Below, one piece after another: positions 48,795 through 57,047 of a stretch of DNA of 64,000 bases (positions are counted from its first letter, which is position 1; every line of letters starts with the position of its first letter). A program made the translations under genes and the position numbers. Source of the DNA: Mycobacterium saskatchewanense (GTDB lineage Bacteria; Actinomycetota; Actinomycetes; Mycobacteriales; Mycobacteriaceae); the NCBI RefSeq assembly GCF_010729105.1, contig NZ_AP022573.1, positions 4,774,001 through 4,838,000 on the forward strand. The letters run 5' to 3'. The notes beneath the pieces are model-generated. The model worked only from the letters and a program-made list of their open reading frames with translations. It was not told the DNA's origin and searched no databases.

Positions 48795-50090
48795 GTGGCG
48801 GACCGGTTGGATGTCGCCGAGCGCCTCGCCGAGGGCAGGCTCTCGGTCGAGCACACCCAGAGCTACGTGCAGGCTTGCCGCGCGCTCGGCTACGGCCATC
48901 CCGACCTGACCGCGCGTCCGTCTCAGGTCGGCGACTGGTACGAGACCGAGGACGGTCTGGACATTCGCGTGCTCGACCACGACTGCGCTGAACTGCGGGC
49001 GGCGGGTTCGGCGGTCGCCGATGCGCTCCGGATCCAGCGCGCCCAGGTCACGGAGCTGGCTGCGGCGTGGACGGGCCCCGGTGGGGACGCCGCGGTCCGG
49101 TTCCTGGAGCGCCATTGTGATAGCGGCGCCGCGGTGACCGACGCGCTGCGCGCGGCCGCTCAGCGATGTGAATCGTTGCGCGACAACCTGTGGTATCTGG
49201 TCGATTCCAAGGTGGCGACCGCGATCGCCGTCGACGACCGCACGGCCCCGCAGCGGCAGGAGTGGTTGGCCGCCGCCGCCGCGGTCATTACCGGGGCGGG
49301 AGATCGGGCGGCCGCGGAGCAGGTGGTGCGCGAGCAGATCGCCCCCTACGTCGATGAGGACGTTCGCCACGACTGGCTGACGACAATGCGCTCGACGGTC
49401 GCCGGGGTGGACACGTCCTACGAGATGGTCACCGACAAGATGGCCGCCGCGCCGGCACCCTCGTTCGAGCTGCCCGGTGACCTGCGGATCGGCGGATCGC
49501 CGCCGCCAGCGCCGCCGCCCGCCGCGGTCGCACCGGCCGCGGCTGTGCCCGCCGCGGTCGCGCCGGCCGCGGTCCTCGGCCCGCCGGCGGATGCAGGGGC
49601 GGTTCCTGCCCCGGCGCCGGCGGCCTCGCCGCCGCCGGACTGGGGAGCCGCGCTCGGCGACGCCTTGGATGCGCCCGCGGGCGATCTGGGCGGCGGGGTG
49701 GGCAGCCTCGGTGGACTGGCCGGGCTGGCGAGCCGGATCGTCGACGCGATGGGTGGTCTGCTGGGTTCGGCGACCGACCAAGCGGGTAGCGAGAACCCGT
49801 TCGAAGATGACCCGTTCGAAGATGACCCGTTCGACGGGGAGCACGACGACCTCAAGGAGGCCGATCCTCGGCCGCGACCGGTGGACGCGGTGGCGCCGGT
49901 GGAGGCGCCGCCGCCGGTTGTGCCGCTGCCGGAAACCTCTCCGGCACCGGAGGCCACACCCGCGCCGGAGGCCGCACCCGCGCCGGAGGCCGCACCAACG
50001 CCGCACGCGCCACCTGCACCTGAGGCCGCGAACGGGGAGGCCACGCCCTGCCAGATCGCCGCCGATCAGCTTCCGCAGGCGGGGCAGTGA
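48795..50090 (+). CDS. Pro/Ala-rich protein with WXG-like N-terminal helical domain (Rv3439c-like)
   Basis: A 431-residue protein. About 230 N-terminal residues are helical and contain a W-T-G turn (ELAAAWTGPGGDAAVRFLER, near residue 95) like WXG100/PPE-type substrates. Residues from about 235 are Pro/Ala-rich low complexity, interrupted by a Gly-rich piece and a short acidic repeat FEDDPFEDDPFDG (DNA repeat near 49799-49832). GTG start 2 bp after the preceding gene, so the two are co-translated. Counterpart of Rv3439c by position. No enzymatic motif seen. Confidence 0.75.
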   Translation: MADRLDVAERLAEGRLSVEHTQSYVQACRALGYGHPDLTARPSQVGDWYETEDGLDIRVLDHDCAELRAAGSAVADALRIQRAQVTELAAAWTGPGGDAAVRFLERHCDSGAAVTDALRAAAQRCESLRDNLWYLVDSKVATAIAVDDRTAPQRQEWLAAAAAVITGAGDRAAAEQVVREQIAPYVDEDVRHDWLTTMRSTVAGVDTSYEMVTDKMAAAPAPSFELPGDLRIGGSPPPAPPPAAVAPAAAVPAAVAPAAVLGPPADAGAVPAPAPAASPPPDWGAALGDALDAPAGDLGGGVGSLGGLAGLASRIVDAMGGLLGSATDQAGSENPFEDDPFEDDPFDGEHDDLKEADPRPRPVDAVAPVEAPPPVVPLPETSPAPEATPAPEAAPAPEAAPTPHAPPAPEAANGEATPCQIAADQLPQAGQ

Positions 50091-50093
50091 TGC

Positions 50094-51137
50094 TCAGGCG
50101 GGCCGCAGCCGCAGGGCTTCCTCGACGTAGCGCACCGATTCGGCGGGATCGGCGGTCAACGGGCTCACCAACAGCGTCGTCACCCCCGATTCGGCGAACG
50201 CGGCGAGGCGTTCGGCGACGTGGCCTCGCGGGCCCACGAGCGAGATGCCCCGCACCAGCTCGTCGGGCACGGCGTCGATGGCCTCCTGCTTGCGGCCCGA
50301 CAGGTAAAGCTCCTGGATCCGGTCGGCGACGTCGCCGTACCCGTAGCGCGTCGCCAGGTTGTGATAGAAGTTGCGGCCCTTGGCGCCCATGCCGCCGATG
50401 TAGAGGGCCAACTGCGGCTTGACCCACGCGAGCCGCTCGTCGACGTTGTCACCGATGGCCAGCGACGCGTGCACGACGACGTCCAGCGGCCCCAGCGCGG
50501 GATCCCGCTTGGCGGCCCCGGCGGCCAGGGCCTCACCCCAGACCGAGGCGGCCTTCTCGGGATGGTAGAAGACGGGTTGCCAGCCCTCGGCGATCTCGGC
50601 GGTGAGTTCGACGTTCTTGGGGCCCAGCGCGGCGATCGTGATGGGAATGCGTTCCCGCACAGGATGATTGATGAGCTGCAGCGCCTTGCCCAGGCCGGTT
50701 CCGCGCTCCGGCGGCAGCGGGATCTGATAGTGCTTGCCGTCGTACTGCAGTCGTTCGCGGCGCCACACCTTCCGGCAGATCTCGACGACCTCGCGGGTGC
50801 GGCCCAGCGGGGCGTCGAACGGGACGCCGTGGAACCCCTCGATCACCTGCGGCCCTGACGTTCCGATCCCGAGCCGAAAGCGTCCGTCGGACACGAAGTC
50901 CAGGCCCGCGGCCGTCATCGCGAGCAACGACGGCGTCCGGATATACAGGGGGAACACACCCGAAGCCAGCTCGATGGTGTTCGTCTTGGCCGCAAGGTAG
51001 CCGAGCTGGCTGACGGCGTCGAACGAATAGGCTTCGGCCACCACCGCGGCCTCGATGCCGGACTTTTCCAGTTCGACGACGCGTTCCGCGGCTTGATGAA
51101 ACCCGCCGGAGTAGTCAAGGGCGATCCCGATTCGCAT
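50094..51137 (-). CDS. LLM-class F420-dependent oxidoreductase (Rv3520c-like)
   Basis: A 347-residue luciferase-like TIM barrel. MRIGIALDYSGGFHQAAERV, EAAVVAEAYSFDAVSQLGYL, TPSLLAMTAAGLDFVSDGRF, LGIGTSGPQVIEGFHGVPFD are the F420-binding LLM signatures. Closely like Rv3520c in motif spelling. Substrate unknown. ATG at 51137 is preferred over the one at 51146. It is convergent with the Pro/Ala-rich gene (3 bp apart). In M. tuberculosis the counterpart is not at this place. Confidence 0.88.
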   Translation of the reverse strand: MRIGIALDYSGGFHQAAERVVELEKSGIEAAVVAEAYSFDAVSQLGYLAAKTNTIELASGVFPLYIRTPSLLAMTAAGLDFVSDGRFRLGIGTSGPQVIEGFHGVPFDAPLGRTREVVEICRKVWRRERLQYDGKHYQIPLPPERGTGLGKALQLINHPVRERIPITIAALGPKNVELTAEIAEGWQPVFYHPEKAASVWGEALAAGAAKRDPALGPLDVVVHASLAIGDNVDERLAWVKPQLALYIGGMGAKGRNFYHNLATRYGYGDVADRIQELYLSGRKQEAIDAVPDELVRGISLVGPRGHVAERLAAFAESGVTTLLVSPLTADPAESVRYVEEALRLRPA

Positions 51138-51189
51138 GCATGACACTTATCAGACGGTCACACGAGCGCCGCGGCGGCATGACGGTGCG

Positions 51190-52029
51190 TCACTTCAACA
51201 GCGCGACGATCTTCTCCTCCAACGCGACGGGCGGCGCGTCGGGATCCACCGGGTCCGTGCGGGGCAGCTGGACATCGGGGTTGGCGAAGTCGCGGTAGGT
51301 TTTGTCACCGGCCAGCGTGAACAGCAGGTAGCCGGTCAGCAGGGCCCGCACGACGCGTTGCGTCTTGCGGTGCCCGCCGGGCAACCCGACGGCCTTCGCC
51401 AGCCGCCGGCCCTCGATCAGGCCTTTCGGTTCGGCCTTGCTCACGATGCGCAGCGTCGCCGCATCCCAGGCGCGCGACAATGACAGCGCGTTCGAATTGA
51501 GTGACTTGGGGTCGCCGGGCGCGGTCAGGATGAGGCCAGGGACCTTGAGCGTGGCGGCCGGCTGCTCGGCGGGCGGACTGGTGACGGTCGGGAATAGCGC
51601 GACGGCGGCGGCGGGCTTCGCGGGCATGCCCGCCGCGGCGAACACCGCGGCCGAGCCGCCGAAGCCATGGCCGGCCACGCCGAGCTTCGCGGGATGGACG
51701 CTGATCTTGCCCGGCCCGAGCCGCACACCCGAGACAATGTCGAGGGCGGTGCCCAGGTCGAAGGCGAAATTCAGGACCGAGGGGGCCAGGCCGCGCTGGG
51801 TGTCCGGGGCGCCGGCCACGATGCCCCACGACGCCAGGTGCTCCAGCAGGCCCGAATAGCGCGCGGCGCCGGTGAGCCAGTCGTGACCGAACGCGACCGC
51901 GGGCAGATTCAGTCCGGCTTCGGGGGTGTACACGACGCCGGGCAGACCGGCAAAGGCCAGGTCGCCACGCAAAACCCGGTACGGACCACGGCGGCTGAGG
52001 GCTGCAACGAGCTTGCGGATGCGGGCCAC
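51190..52029 (-). CDS. Alpha/beta-hydrolase-fold protein lacking the nucleophile serine (Rv3438-like)
   Basis: A 279-residue protein resembling PET-hydrolase/dienelactone-hydrolase-like proteins: VVYTPEAGLNLPAVAFGHDW, a helical cap and a lid. The nucleophile elbow reads KLGVAGHGFGGSAAVFA, so the expected G-x-S-x-G serine is Gly122. A downstream Asp (TAPGDPKSLNS) remains. It is probably not a classical esterase. GTG start at 52029. A small gene ends 9 bp upstream on the same strand, so they form an operon. Synteny suggests Rv3438. Confidence 0.8.
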   Translation of the reverse strand: MARIRKLVAALSRRGPYRVLRGDLAFAGLPGVVYTPEAGLNLPAVAFGHDWLTGAARYSGLLEHLASWGIVAGAPDTQRGLAPSVLNFAFDLGTALDIVSGVRLGPGKISVHPAKLGVAGHGFGGSAAVFAAAGMPAKPAAAVALFPTVTSPPAEQPAATLKVPGLILTAPGDPKSLNSNALSLSRAWDAATLRIVSKAEPKGLIEGRRLAKAVGLPGGHRKTQRVVRALLTGYLLFTLAGDKTYRDFANPDVQLPRTDPVDPDAPPVALEEKIVALLK

Positions 52030-52038
52030 GCGTCGACG

Positions 52039-52254
52039 TTAGCGCACCTCAATGAGCCCGACGCGCCAGAGCACCGCGTACGCGTGGCGCAGCGGAATGC
52101 TCAGCAAACGAGCGGTTCCGTCGACCAGAGGGTCGCCCGAGTCGATGGCAATGCGCGCACGCTTGGGTGCCTGCCGGGGCGCGGGCGCAAGGGTCAGGGC
52201 GGGCGCCGGCGCGGCAACCATCACATCTACATCGTCGATCAGGACAGCGGTCAT
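52039..52254 (-). CDS. Small hypothetical protein
   Basis: A 71-residue protein, MTAVLIDDVDVMVAAPAPAL then an Arg/Pro linker and a hydrophobic-amphipathic C-terminus (LLSIPLRHAYAVLWRVGLIE). The ATG has a very good ribosome-binding site (TTAAGGAGTAACC), which argues that it is translated. The next gene starts 9 bp downstream. I do not recognise a domain. It may be a membrane-associated peptide co-expressed with the hydrolase-like protein. Confidence 0.65.
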   Translation of the reverse strand: MTAVLIDDVDVMVAAPAPALTLAPAPRQAPKRARIAIDSGDPLVDGTARLLSIPLRHAYAVLWRVGLIEVR

Positions 52255-52776
52255 GGTTACTCCTTAAGAGGGATGTCGCGAAGCGGCGGGTTGTTTTCCG
52301 CGCGCCGCGTCTGCTTTATTTTTCATTCACTTTGAATTCCGCTGAGCTTGCGGACGACATTGTCCGGTCACCAGCGGTTTACATTTGCGAGGATCAAAGT
52401 ATTTGGTGTCTGTTCAAGATTTGATAACCAAGGGCCGACGCGGTGCGAGTCGTGCGCAACAGGCGCTGAAAACGTTGATTTACAACGATATCCTGCATGT
52501 AGTCGGCTCGGGGACCGAGACGGTTGTCGTCAGGCGAACGTCAATGCCGGCTGTCCTTCCCGCTGGCCAACGCGCTTATCGGTGTTTGCCAGCTCTATCA
52601 ATATCGGTGAGTTTAGGGGCGCAGTTTGCTGAAGTAATGACGGACATGAAAACGTCGCAAATACATCAGGTGACAAGCGCCTGGCGTGTAGGAGTTCGGT
52701 ATGAATTTGCCCGATGGGGCCGCGCCGCCGGCCGGACGGGTTTACCGTGGCGCGCCGGGGCGCCCGCGGAGGCGCG
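52255..52776. other. A/T-richer gene-poor stretch
   Basis: About 520 bp without a recognised gene. The section 52310-52680 is visibly lower in G+C than the rest of the window (for instance TTTATTTTTCATTCACTTTG near 52317). A top-strand frame from a GTG near 52409 exists (SVQDLITKGRRGASRAQQAL...), but codon use is atypical, and it continues into the antisense of the DUF2510 gene. It holds the promoter for the small gene at 52254 on the bottom strand and may be a decayed acquired segment. Confidence 0.5.
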
Positions 52777-52995
52777 TCACCGGCCCTGCGGCGTCCAGCC
52801 GGGGCGCGGCGGCTGGGTCCGGTGTGTCCATCGGGCGCCGTCCCAGTAGCGCTGCCCCCGCCCTGACGGGTCGCGGTACCACCCGGGCGGTGGCGGGCCG
52901 ACGGCCCGGGGAGCGGCGGATTGAGCGGCCAGTCTGCGCACCTGGCCGATCGCACTGATGTTGGAGATCAGCGCGACCCAGTTCATCACCAGCAC
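52777..52995 (-). CDS. DUF2510-domain small protein
   Basis: A 72-residue protein. A hydrophobic N-terminal helix (VMNWVALISNISAIGQV) precedes an actinobacterial DUF2510 motif, PPPGWYRDPSGRGQRYWDGA then RWTHRTQPP, with the usual W-Y-x-D-P...R-Y-W-D-G...W-T pattern. DUF2510 domains are often fused to membrane proteins; here it is almost alone. Start is a GTG at 52995, 15 bp after the upstream small gene. Function unknown. Confidence 0.65.
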   Translation of the reverse strand: MLVMNWVALISNISAIGQVRRLAAQSAAPRAVGPPPPGWYRDPSGRGQRYWDGARWTHRTQPPRPGWTPQGR

Positions 52996-53010
52996 CGAAG
53001 CCAGGCTCCA

Positions 53011-53247
53011 TCACCCGGCGAGCAGGTTATGGGTCTGGGCCCGCCGGTACTCCTCCTCGCACTGCTCGAGGGTGCCGGTGAAGGTGTAGCGCTGGTGGTG
53101 CGACAGGATTACCGCGCCGGTGTGGTTGTAGAGCCTGATCGAAAAGCGGCGGTAGGGACCGGTCGCGCGGGGCCTTTCTCGCAGGTGAGCAGCGCCACGA
53201 TACCGTCGGGCCCGTGCGGCGCGGACGCCTTGCGGGTTCGCCTGCAC
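53011..53247 (-). CDS. Small conserved-looking protein divergent from glmS
   Basis: The C-terminal 50 residues look like a real protein (GPYRRFSIRLYNHTGAVILS, TFTGTLEQCEEEYRRAQTHN, ending LLAG): strand-strand-helix with coding-like composition. The N-terminal 28 codons are Arg-rich and doubtful. A neighbouring frame upstream reads GIVALLTCEKGPA, which could be the true N-terminus if there were an indel near 53160. Without an indel, the start is the ATG at 53247. It diverges from glmS, 13 bp between starts. Confidence 0.5.
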   Translation of the reverse strand: MQANPQGVRAARARRYRGAAHLRERPRATGPYRRFSIRLYNHTGAVILSHHQRYTFTGTLEQCEEEYRRAQTHNLLAG

Positions 53248-53260
53248 TACCCTGGTTCGA

Positions 53261-55126
53261 ATGTGCGGAATCGTCGGCTACGTCGGGCAGCAGCCTGCCT
53301 GCGAGGTCGTCATGGACGCGCTGCGCCGGATGGAGTACCGCGGCTACGACTCGTCGGGGATCGCGCTGGCCGACGGCCACGGCGGGCTCACCGTGTGCCG
53401 CCGCGCCGGCCGGCTGGCCAACCTGGAAGACGCGGTTGCGCAGATGCCGCCCGAGTCGCTGGCCGGTACCACCGGCCTGGGCCACACTCGGTGGGCCACC
53501 CACGGCCGCCCCACCGACCGCAACGCGCACCCGCACCGCGACGCCGCAGGCAAGATCGCCGTCGTCCACAACGGCATCATCGAGAACTACGCGACCCTGC
53601 GTCACGAGCTGGAGACGGCCGGCGTGGAGTTCGCCAGCGACACCGACACCGAGGTCGCGGTGCATCTGGTGGCGCGTGAGTACCGGCACGGCGAGGCCGC
53701 CGGCGATTTCGCCGGATCGGTGCGGGCCGTGCTGCGCAGGCTCGAGGGTCACTTCACGCTGGTGTTCGCCAACGCCGACGAGCCCGGCACCATCGTCGCC
53801 GCCCGCCGCTCGACGCCGCTGGTGCTCGGCATCGGTGACGGCGAGATGTTCGTCGGGTCGGATGTCGCCGCGTTCATCCCGCACACCCGCCACGCCGTCG
53901 AGCTCGGCCAGGACCAGGCCGTGGTGATCACCGCAGACGGCTACCGGATCACCGACTTCGACGGCAACGACGAAGTCAGCTACCGCGAGTTCCACATCGA
54001 CTGGGACCTGGCCGCCGCGGAAAAGGGCGGCTACGAGTACTTCATGCTCAAGGAGATCGCCGAGCAGCCGGCCGCGGTGGCCGACACCCTGCTCGGGCAT
54101 TTCGTCGACGGCCGCATCACGCTGGACGAACAGCGGCTCTCCGATCAGGAGCTGCGCGAGGTCGACAAGGTGTTCGTGGTCGCCTGTGGCACCGCCTACC
54201 ACTCCGGGCTGCTGGCCAAGTACGCGATCGAGCACTGGACGCGGCTGCCGGTGGAAGTGGAGCTCGCCAGCGAGTTCCGCTACCGCGACCCCGTGCTCGA
54301 CCGCAGCACCCTGGTGGTGGCCATCTCGCAGTCCGGCGAGACCGCCGACACCCTGGAGGCCGTCCGGCACGCCAAGGAGCAGAAGGCCAAGGTGCTGGCC
54401 ATCTGCAACACCAACGGCTCGCAGATCCCCCGCGAATGCGACGCGGTGCTCTACACGCGCGCCGGCCCGGAGATCGGTGTGGCCTCGACGAAGACGTTCC
54501 TGGCGCAGATCACCGCCAACTATCTGGTCGGCCTGGCGCTGGCCCAGGCCCGCGGCACCAAGTACCCCGACGAGGTGCAGCGCGAATACCGCGAGCTGGA
54601 GGCGATGCCGGACCTGGTAGCCCGCGTCATCGCGGGCATCGAGCCGGTGGCCGACCTCGCCTACCGCTTCGCCCAATCGTCGACGGTGCTGTTCCTGGGC
54701 CGCCACGTCGGCTATCCGGTCGCACTGGAGGGCGCGCTCAAGCTCAAGGAACTGGCCTATATGCACGCCGAGGGGTTCGCCGCCGGCGAGCTCAAGCACG
54801 GCCCGATCGCGTTGATCGAGGACGATCTTCCGGTCATCGTCGTCATGCCGTCGCCAAAGGGTTCGGCCATGCTGCACGGCAAGCTGCTGTCCAACATCCG
54901 CGAGATCCAGGCCCGCGGCGCGATCACCATCGTGATCGCCGAGGAGGGCGACGACACGGTCCGCCCCTATGCCGACCATTTGATCGAAATACCTTCGGTA
55001 TCAACCCTTCTGCAGCCGTTGCTGTCGACCATTCCGCTCCAGGTGTTCGCCGCATCAGTTGCCCAGGCCCGAGGTTACGACGTTGACAAGCCGCGAAACC
55101 TCGCCAAGTCCGTCACCGTGGAGTAG
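53261..55126 (+). CDS. glmS: Glutamine-fructose-6-phosphate aminotransferase (isomerizing)
   Basis: A 621-residue enzyme making glucosamine-6-P, the first step to UDP-GlcNAc. The N-terminal Ntn-hydrolase domain begins MCGIVGYVGQQPACEVVMDA with catalytic Cys2 and includes GHTRWATHGRPTDRNAHPH. Two SIS domains follow (VVACGTAYHSGLLAKYAIEH; ISQSGETADTLEAV; VLFLGRHVGYPVALEGALKL), ending with KPRNLAKSVTVE. No ribozyme leader is expected or seen in this group. Corresponds to Rv3436c. A DUF4436 gene overlaps its 3' end. Confidence 0.98.
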   Translation: MCGIVGYVGQQPACEVVMDALRRMEYRGYDSSGIALADGHGGLTVCRRAGRLANLEDAVAQMPPESLAGTTGLGHTRWATHGRPTDRNAHPHRDAAGKIAVVHNGIIENYATLRHELETAGVEFASDTDTEVAVHLVAREYRHGEAAGDFAGSVRAVLRRLEGHFTLVFANADEPGTIVAARRSTPLVLGIGDGEMFVGSDVAAFIPHTRHAVELGQDQAVVITADGYRITDFDGNDEVSYREFHIDWDLAAAEKGGYEYFMLKEIAEQPAAVADTLLGHFVDGRITLDEQRLSDQELREVDKVFVVACGTAYHSGLLAKYAIEHWTRLPVEVELASEFRYRDPVLDRSTLVVAISQSGETADTLEAVRHAKEQKAKVLAICNTNGSQIPRECDAVLYTRAGPEIGVASTKTFLAQITANYLVGLALAQARGTKYPDEVQREYRELEAMPDLVARVIAGIEPVADLAYRFAQSSTVLFLGRHVGYPVALEGALKLKELAYMHAEGFAAGELKHGPIALIEDDLPVIVVMPSPKGSAMLHGKLLSNIREIQARGAITIVIAEEGDDTVRPYADHLIEIPSVSTLLQPLLSTIPLQVFAASVAQARGYDVDKPRNLAKSVTVE

Positions 55127-55970
55127 CCGCCGCCTCAGGCTGGCCGTCCTCGGTGTGTTGCTCTTGGTCGGCACCTATATCGGCTCGATCGTCCTGTATG
55201 TCATCGGCGGCATGGGTCATCCCCATGTGGTGGTGCAAGACGCGGCGGCGGGCGACGGGACAACGATGACCAACGACATTCAAGAGATCCAGTCGCACAA
55301 CAGCGTCCTCGTTGCCAACATCAGCGTGGTGCCCGGTCCCGCACTGCTGGACCCGCGTACTCACGCCCTCAAGGACGACCTCCACATCGTCGCCGCCTCC
55401 ACGGTGACGACCAGCAGGCAGACATGGCCGAAAGGCACGCTGCCGACCGTGTTTCGGGTGTCGCTCGCCCTGACCGGCGAGGTCGCGGAATGGCCGTTCG
55501 ACGAATACCATTCGGGACCCGTCGTCGCTCAGCTGTTTTCCGGTCCCGACAACACGCCGGTGCCGGCGACGGTGACTCTGGTCAACCGTCTGCTGGGCTG
55601 GAACGTCGACGTGATTCGCGCCAACGACGCCGACCCCACCCTCCCGTTCCGGGTGGATCTGTTCCGGACGCCGAGCACCGTGCTGTTCGGGGTCGCCATC
55701 CTGTGTGTCCTCCTCGGGCTCGCGTGCCTGGGCGCGTTCGTCGCCATCCAGACGGCACGCGACCGGCGTAAATTCCAGCCGCCGATGACGACGTGGTACG
55801 CGGCGATGCTCTTCGCCGTGATGCCGCTGCGCAATGCGCTGCCCGATGCGCCGCCGTTCGGAAGCTGGATCGACATCACGATCGTGGTGTGGGTCATCGT
55901 CGTGCTGGGGATATCGATGGGCCTCTACATCTCCTGCTGGTGGCGGCATCTGCGACCGGAAGCCGCCTAG
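55083..55970 (+). CDS. DUF4436 transmembrane protein
   Basis: About 295 residues. One N-terminal helix (LAVLGVLLLVGTYIGSIVLY), an extracytoplasmic domain of about 170 residues (with TNDIQEIQSHNSVLVANISV, EWPFDEYHSGPVVAQLF), and three C-terminal helices containing ARDRRKFQPPMTTWYAAMLF and VMPLRNALPDAPPFGSW. This is the DUF4436 layout of Rv3435c, which also follows glmS. TTG 55083 or ATG 55059 may be the start; both overlap glmS. Function unknown. A paralog follows. Confidence 0.82.
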   Translation: MTSRETSPSPSPWSSRRLRLAVLGVLLLVGTYIGSIVLYVIGGMGHPHVVVQDAAAGDGTTMTNDIQEIQSHNSVLVANISVVPGPALLDPRTHALKDDLHIVAASTVTTSRQTWPKGTLPTVFRVSLALTGEVAEWPFDEYHSGPVVAQLFSGPDNTPVPATVTLVNRLLGWNVDVIRANDADPTLPFRVDLFRTPSTVLFGVAILCVLLGLACLGAFVAIQTARDRRKFQPPMTTWYAAMLFAVMPLRNALPDAPPFGSWIDITIVVWVIVVLGISMGLYISCWWRHLRPEAA

Positions 55971-56063
55971 CCGTCGCGCGCCGTCGAGTAGCGGTCACCA
56001 GCCCCGAGACGCTTACAATCTGCGGGCAGTGAACGCACGCCCACGACCGAGCGGGAGGGCACG

Positions 56064-56993
56064 TTGTCGGCGCATGGTTCCTCGGGGCAGAGCAAACGCT
56101 TCAGGCGACTGTTGATGATCGGGCTGGTGGTCCTGTTCGTCGCGACTTATGCCATCACCGTCGGGCTGTACACCAGGTCCGGGTGCGGCTGCCCCCGACA
56201 GGTCACCAACGGCCTGCCGACGGCGGACGGGACCACGGTCACCATCGACCTGCAGGAACTGCAGTCGGTGAAGGGCGGGCTGATCGGCAACGTGACCGTC
56301 GCGCCCGGCCCCGACCTGCTGGACCCGCTGACCGGCGGCCTGAAAGACGATCTCACCGTCGCCGTGCACTCGGCAGCAACCCCCATGAGGCGTACCTGGA
56401 CCAAGGGCATGGTGCCCGGCGTCGTCCCCGTCCCGCTGACCATCACCGGCGACCCGTCGGATTACCCCTTCGATCACTACCACTCGGGCCCGATCACCGT
56501 GGACCTCCTCCACGGCGCCAACCCGGTGCCGCAACGGGCGTCGGTGACGTTCGTCGACCGCCTCCCGGGGTGGAAGGTCGACGTGGCCACCGTCGGCACG
56601 AAGGGTGTGCCCGCGCCCTACCGGATCGAGCTGGGCCGCTCACTGAGCACCGCCGCCTTCGCCGCCGTCCTCCTCGCCATGCTGATCGCGCTCGCCGCGA
56701 TCGGGCTGTTCGTCGCCGTGCAGACGCTGCGCGACCGGCGAAAATTCCAGCCGCCCATGACGACGTGGTACGCGGCCATGGTCTTCGCGGTGATGCCGCT
56801 GCGCAACGCCCTGCCCGACACGCCTCCCATCGGGTCGTGGATCGACGTGACCGTCACCCTCTGGGTGGTCGTCGCGCTGGTCAACGCGATGCTGATCTAC
56901 ATCGTCTGCTGGTGGCGGCATCTGCGGCCCGAGCCCACCGCGCCCGCCGCTCCGGACCCGACCCCGGCGCCGGTACCGGCTTCGGCCGGCTGA
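56064..56993 (+). CDS. DUF4436 transmembrane protein, paralog
   Basis: A 309-residue paralog of the preceding gene. Shared signatures: TVTIDLQELQSVKGGLIGNV, SDYPFDHYHSGPITVDLLHG, LRDRRKFQPPMTTWYAAMVF, AVMPLRNALPDTPPIGSWID and CWWRHLRPEP. N-terminal helix and three C-terminal helices are in the same places. The TTG at 56064 follows GGGAGGG (56053-56059). The two copies are clearly diverged, so the duplication is not recent. Function unknown. Confidence 0.85.
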   Translation: MSAHGSSGQSKRFRRLLMIGLVVLFVATYAITVGLYTRSGCGCPRQVTNGLPTADGTTVTIDLQELQSVKGGLIGNVTVAPGPDLLDPLTGGLKDDLTVAVHSAATPMRRTWTKGMVPGVVPVPLTITGDPSDYPFDHYHSGPITVDLLHGANPVPQRASVTFVDRLPGWKVDVATVGTKGVPAPYRIELGRSLSTAAFAAVLLAMLIALAAIGLFVAVQTLRDRRKFQPPMTTWYAAMVFAVMPLRNALPDTPPIGSWIDVTVTLWVVVALVNAMLIYIVCWWRHLRPEPTAPAAPDPTPAPVPASAG

Positions 56994-57047
56994 CGAGTTC
57001 GCCGGCTAACTCCGACGGCGCGCCACCCGGCGTGCGAAGGTTGACGC

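Noticed and set aside
52385..52849. 154-codon top-strand frame upstream of the DUF2510 gene
   Set aside because: Atypical codons, and its second half is antisense to a DUF2510 motif; no domain recognised.
53027..54979. 650-codon open frame antisense to glmS
   Set aside because: glmS is unambiguous; the antisense product is a Gly/Val/Asp/Arg-rich artefact.
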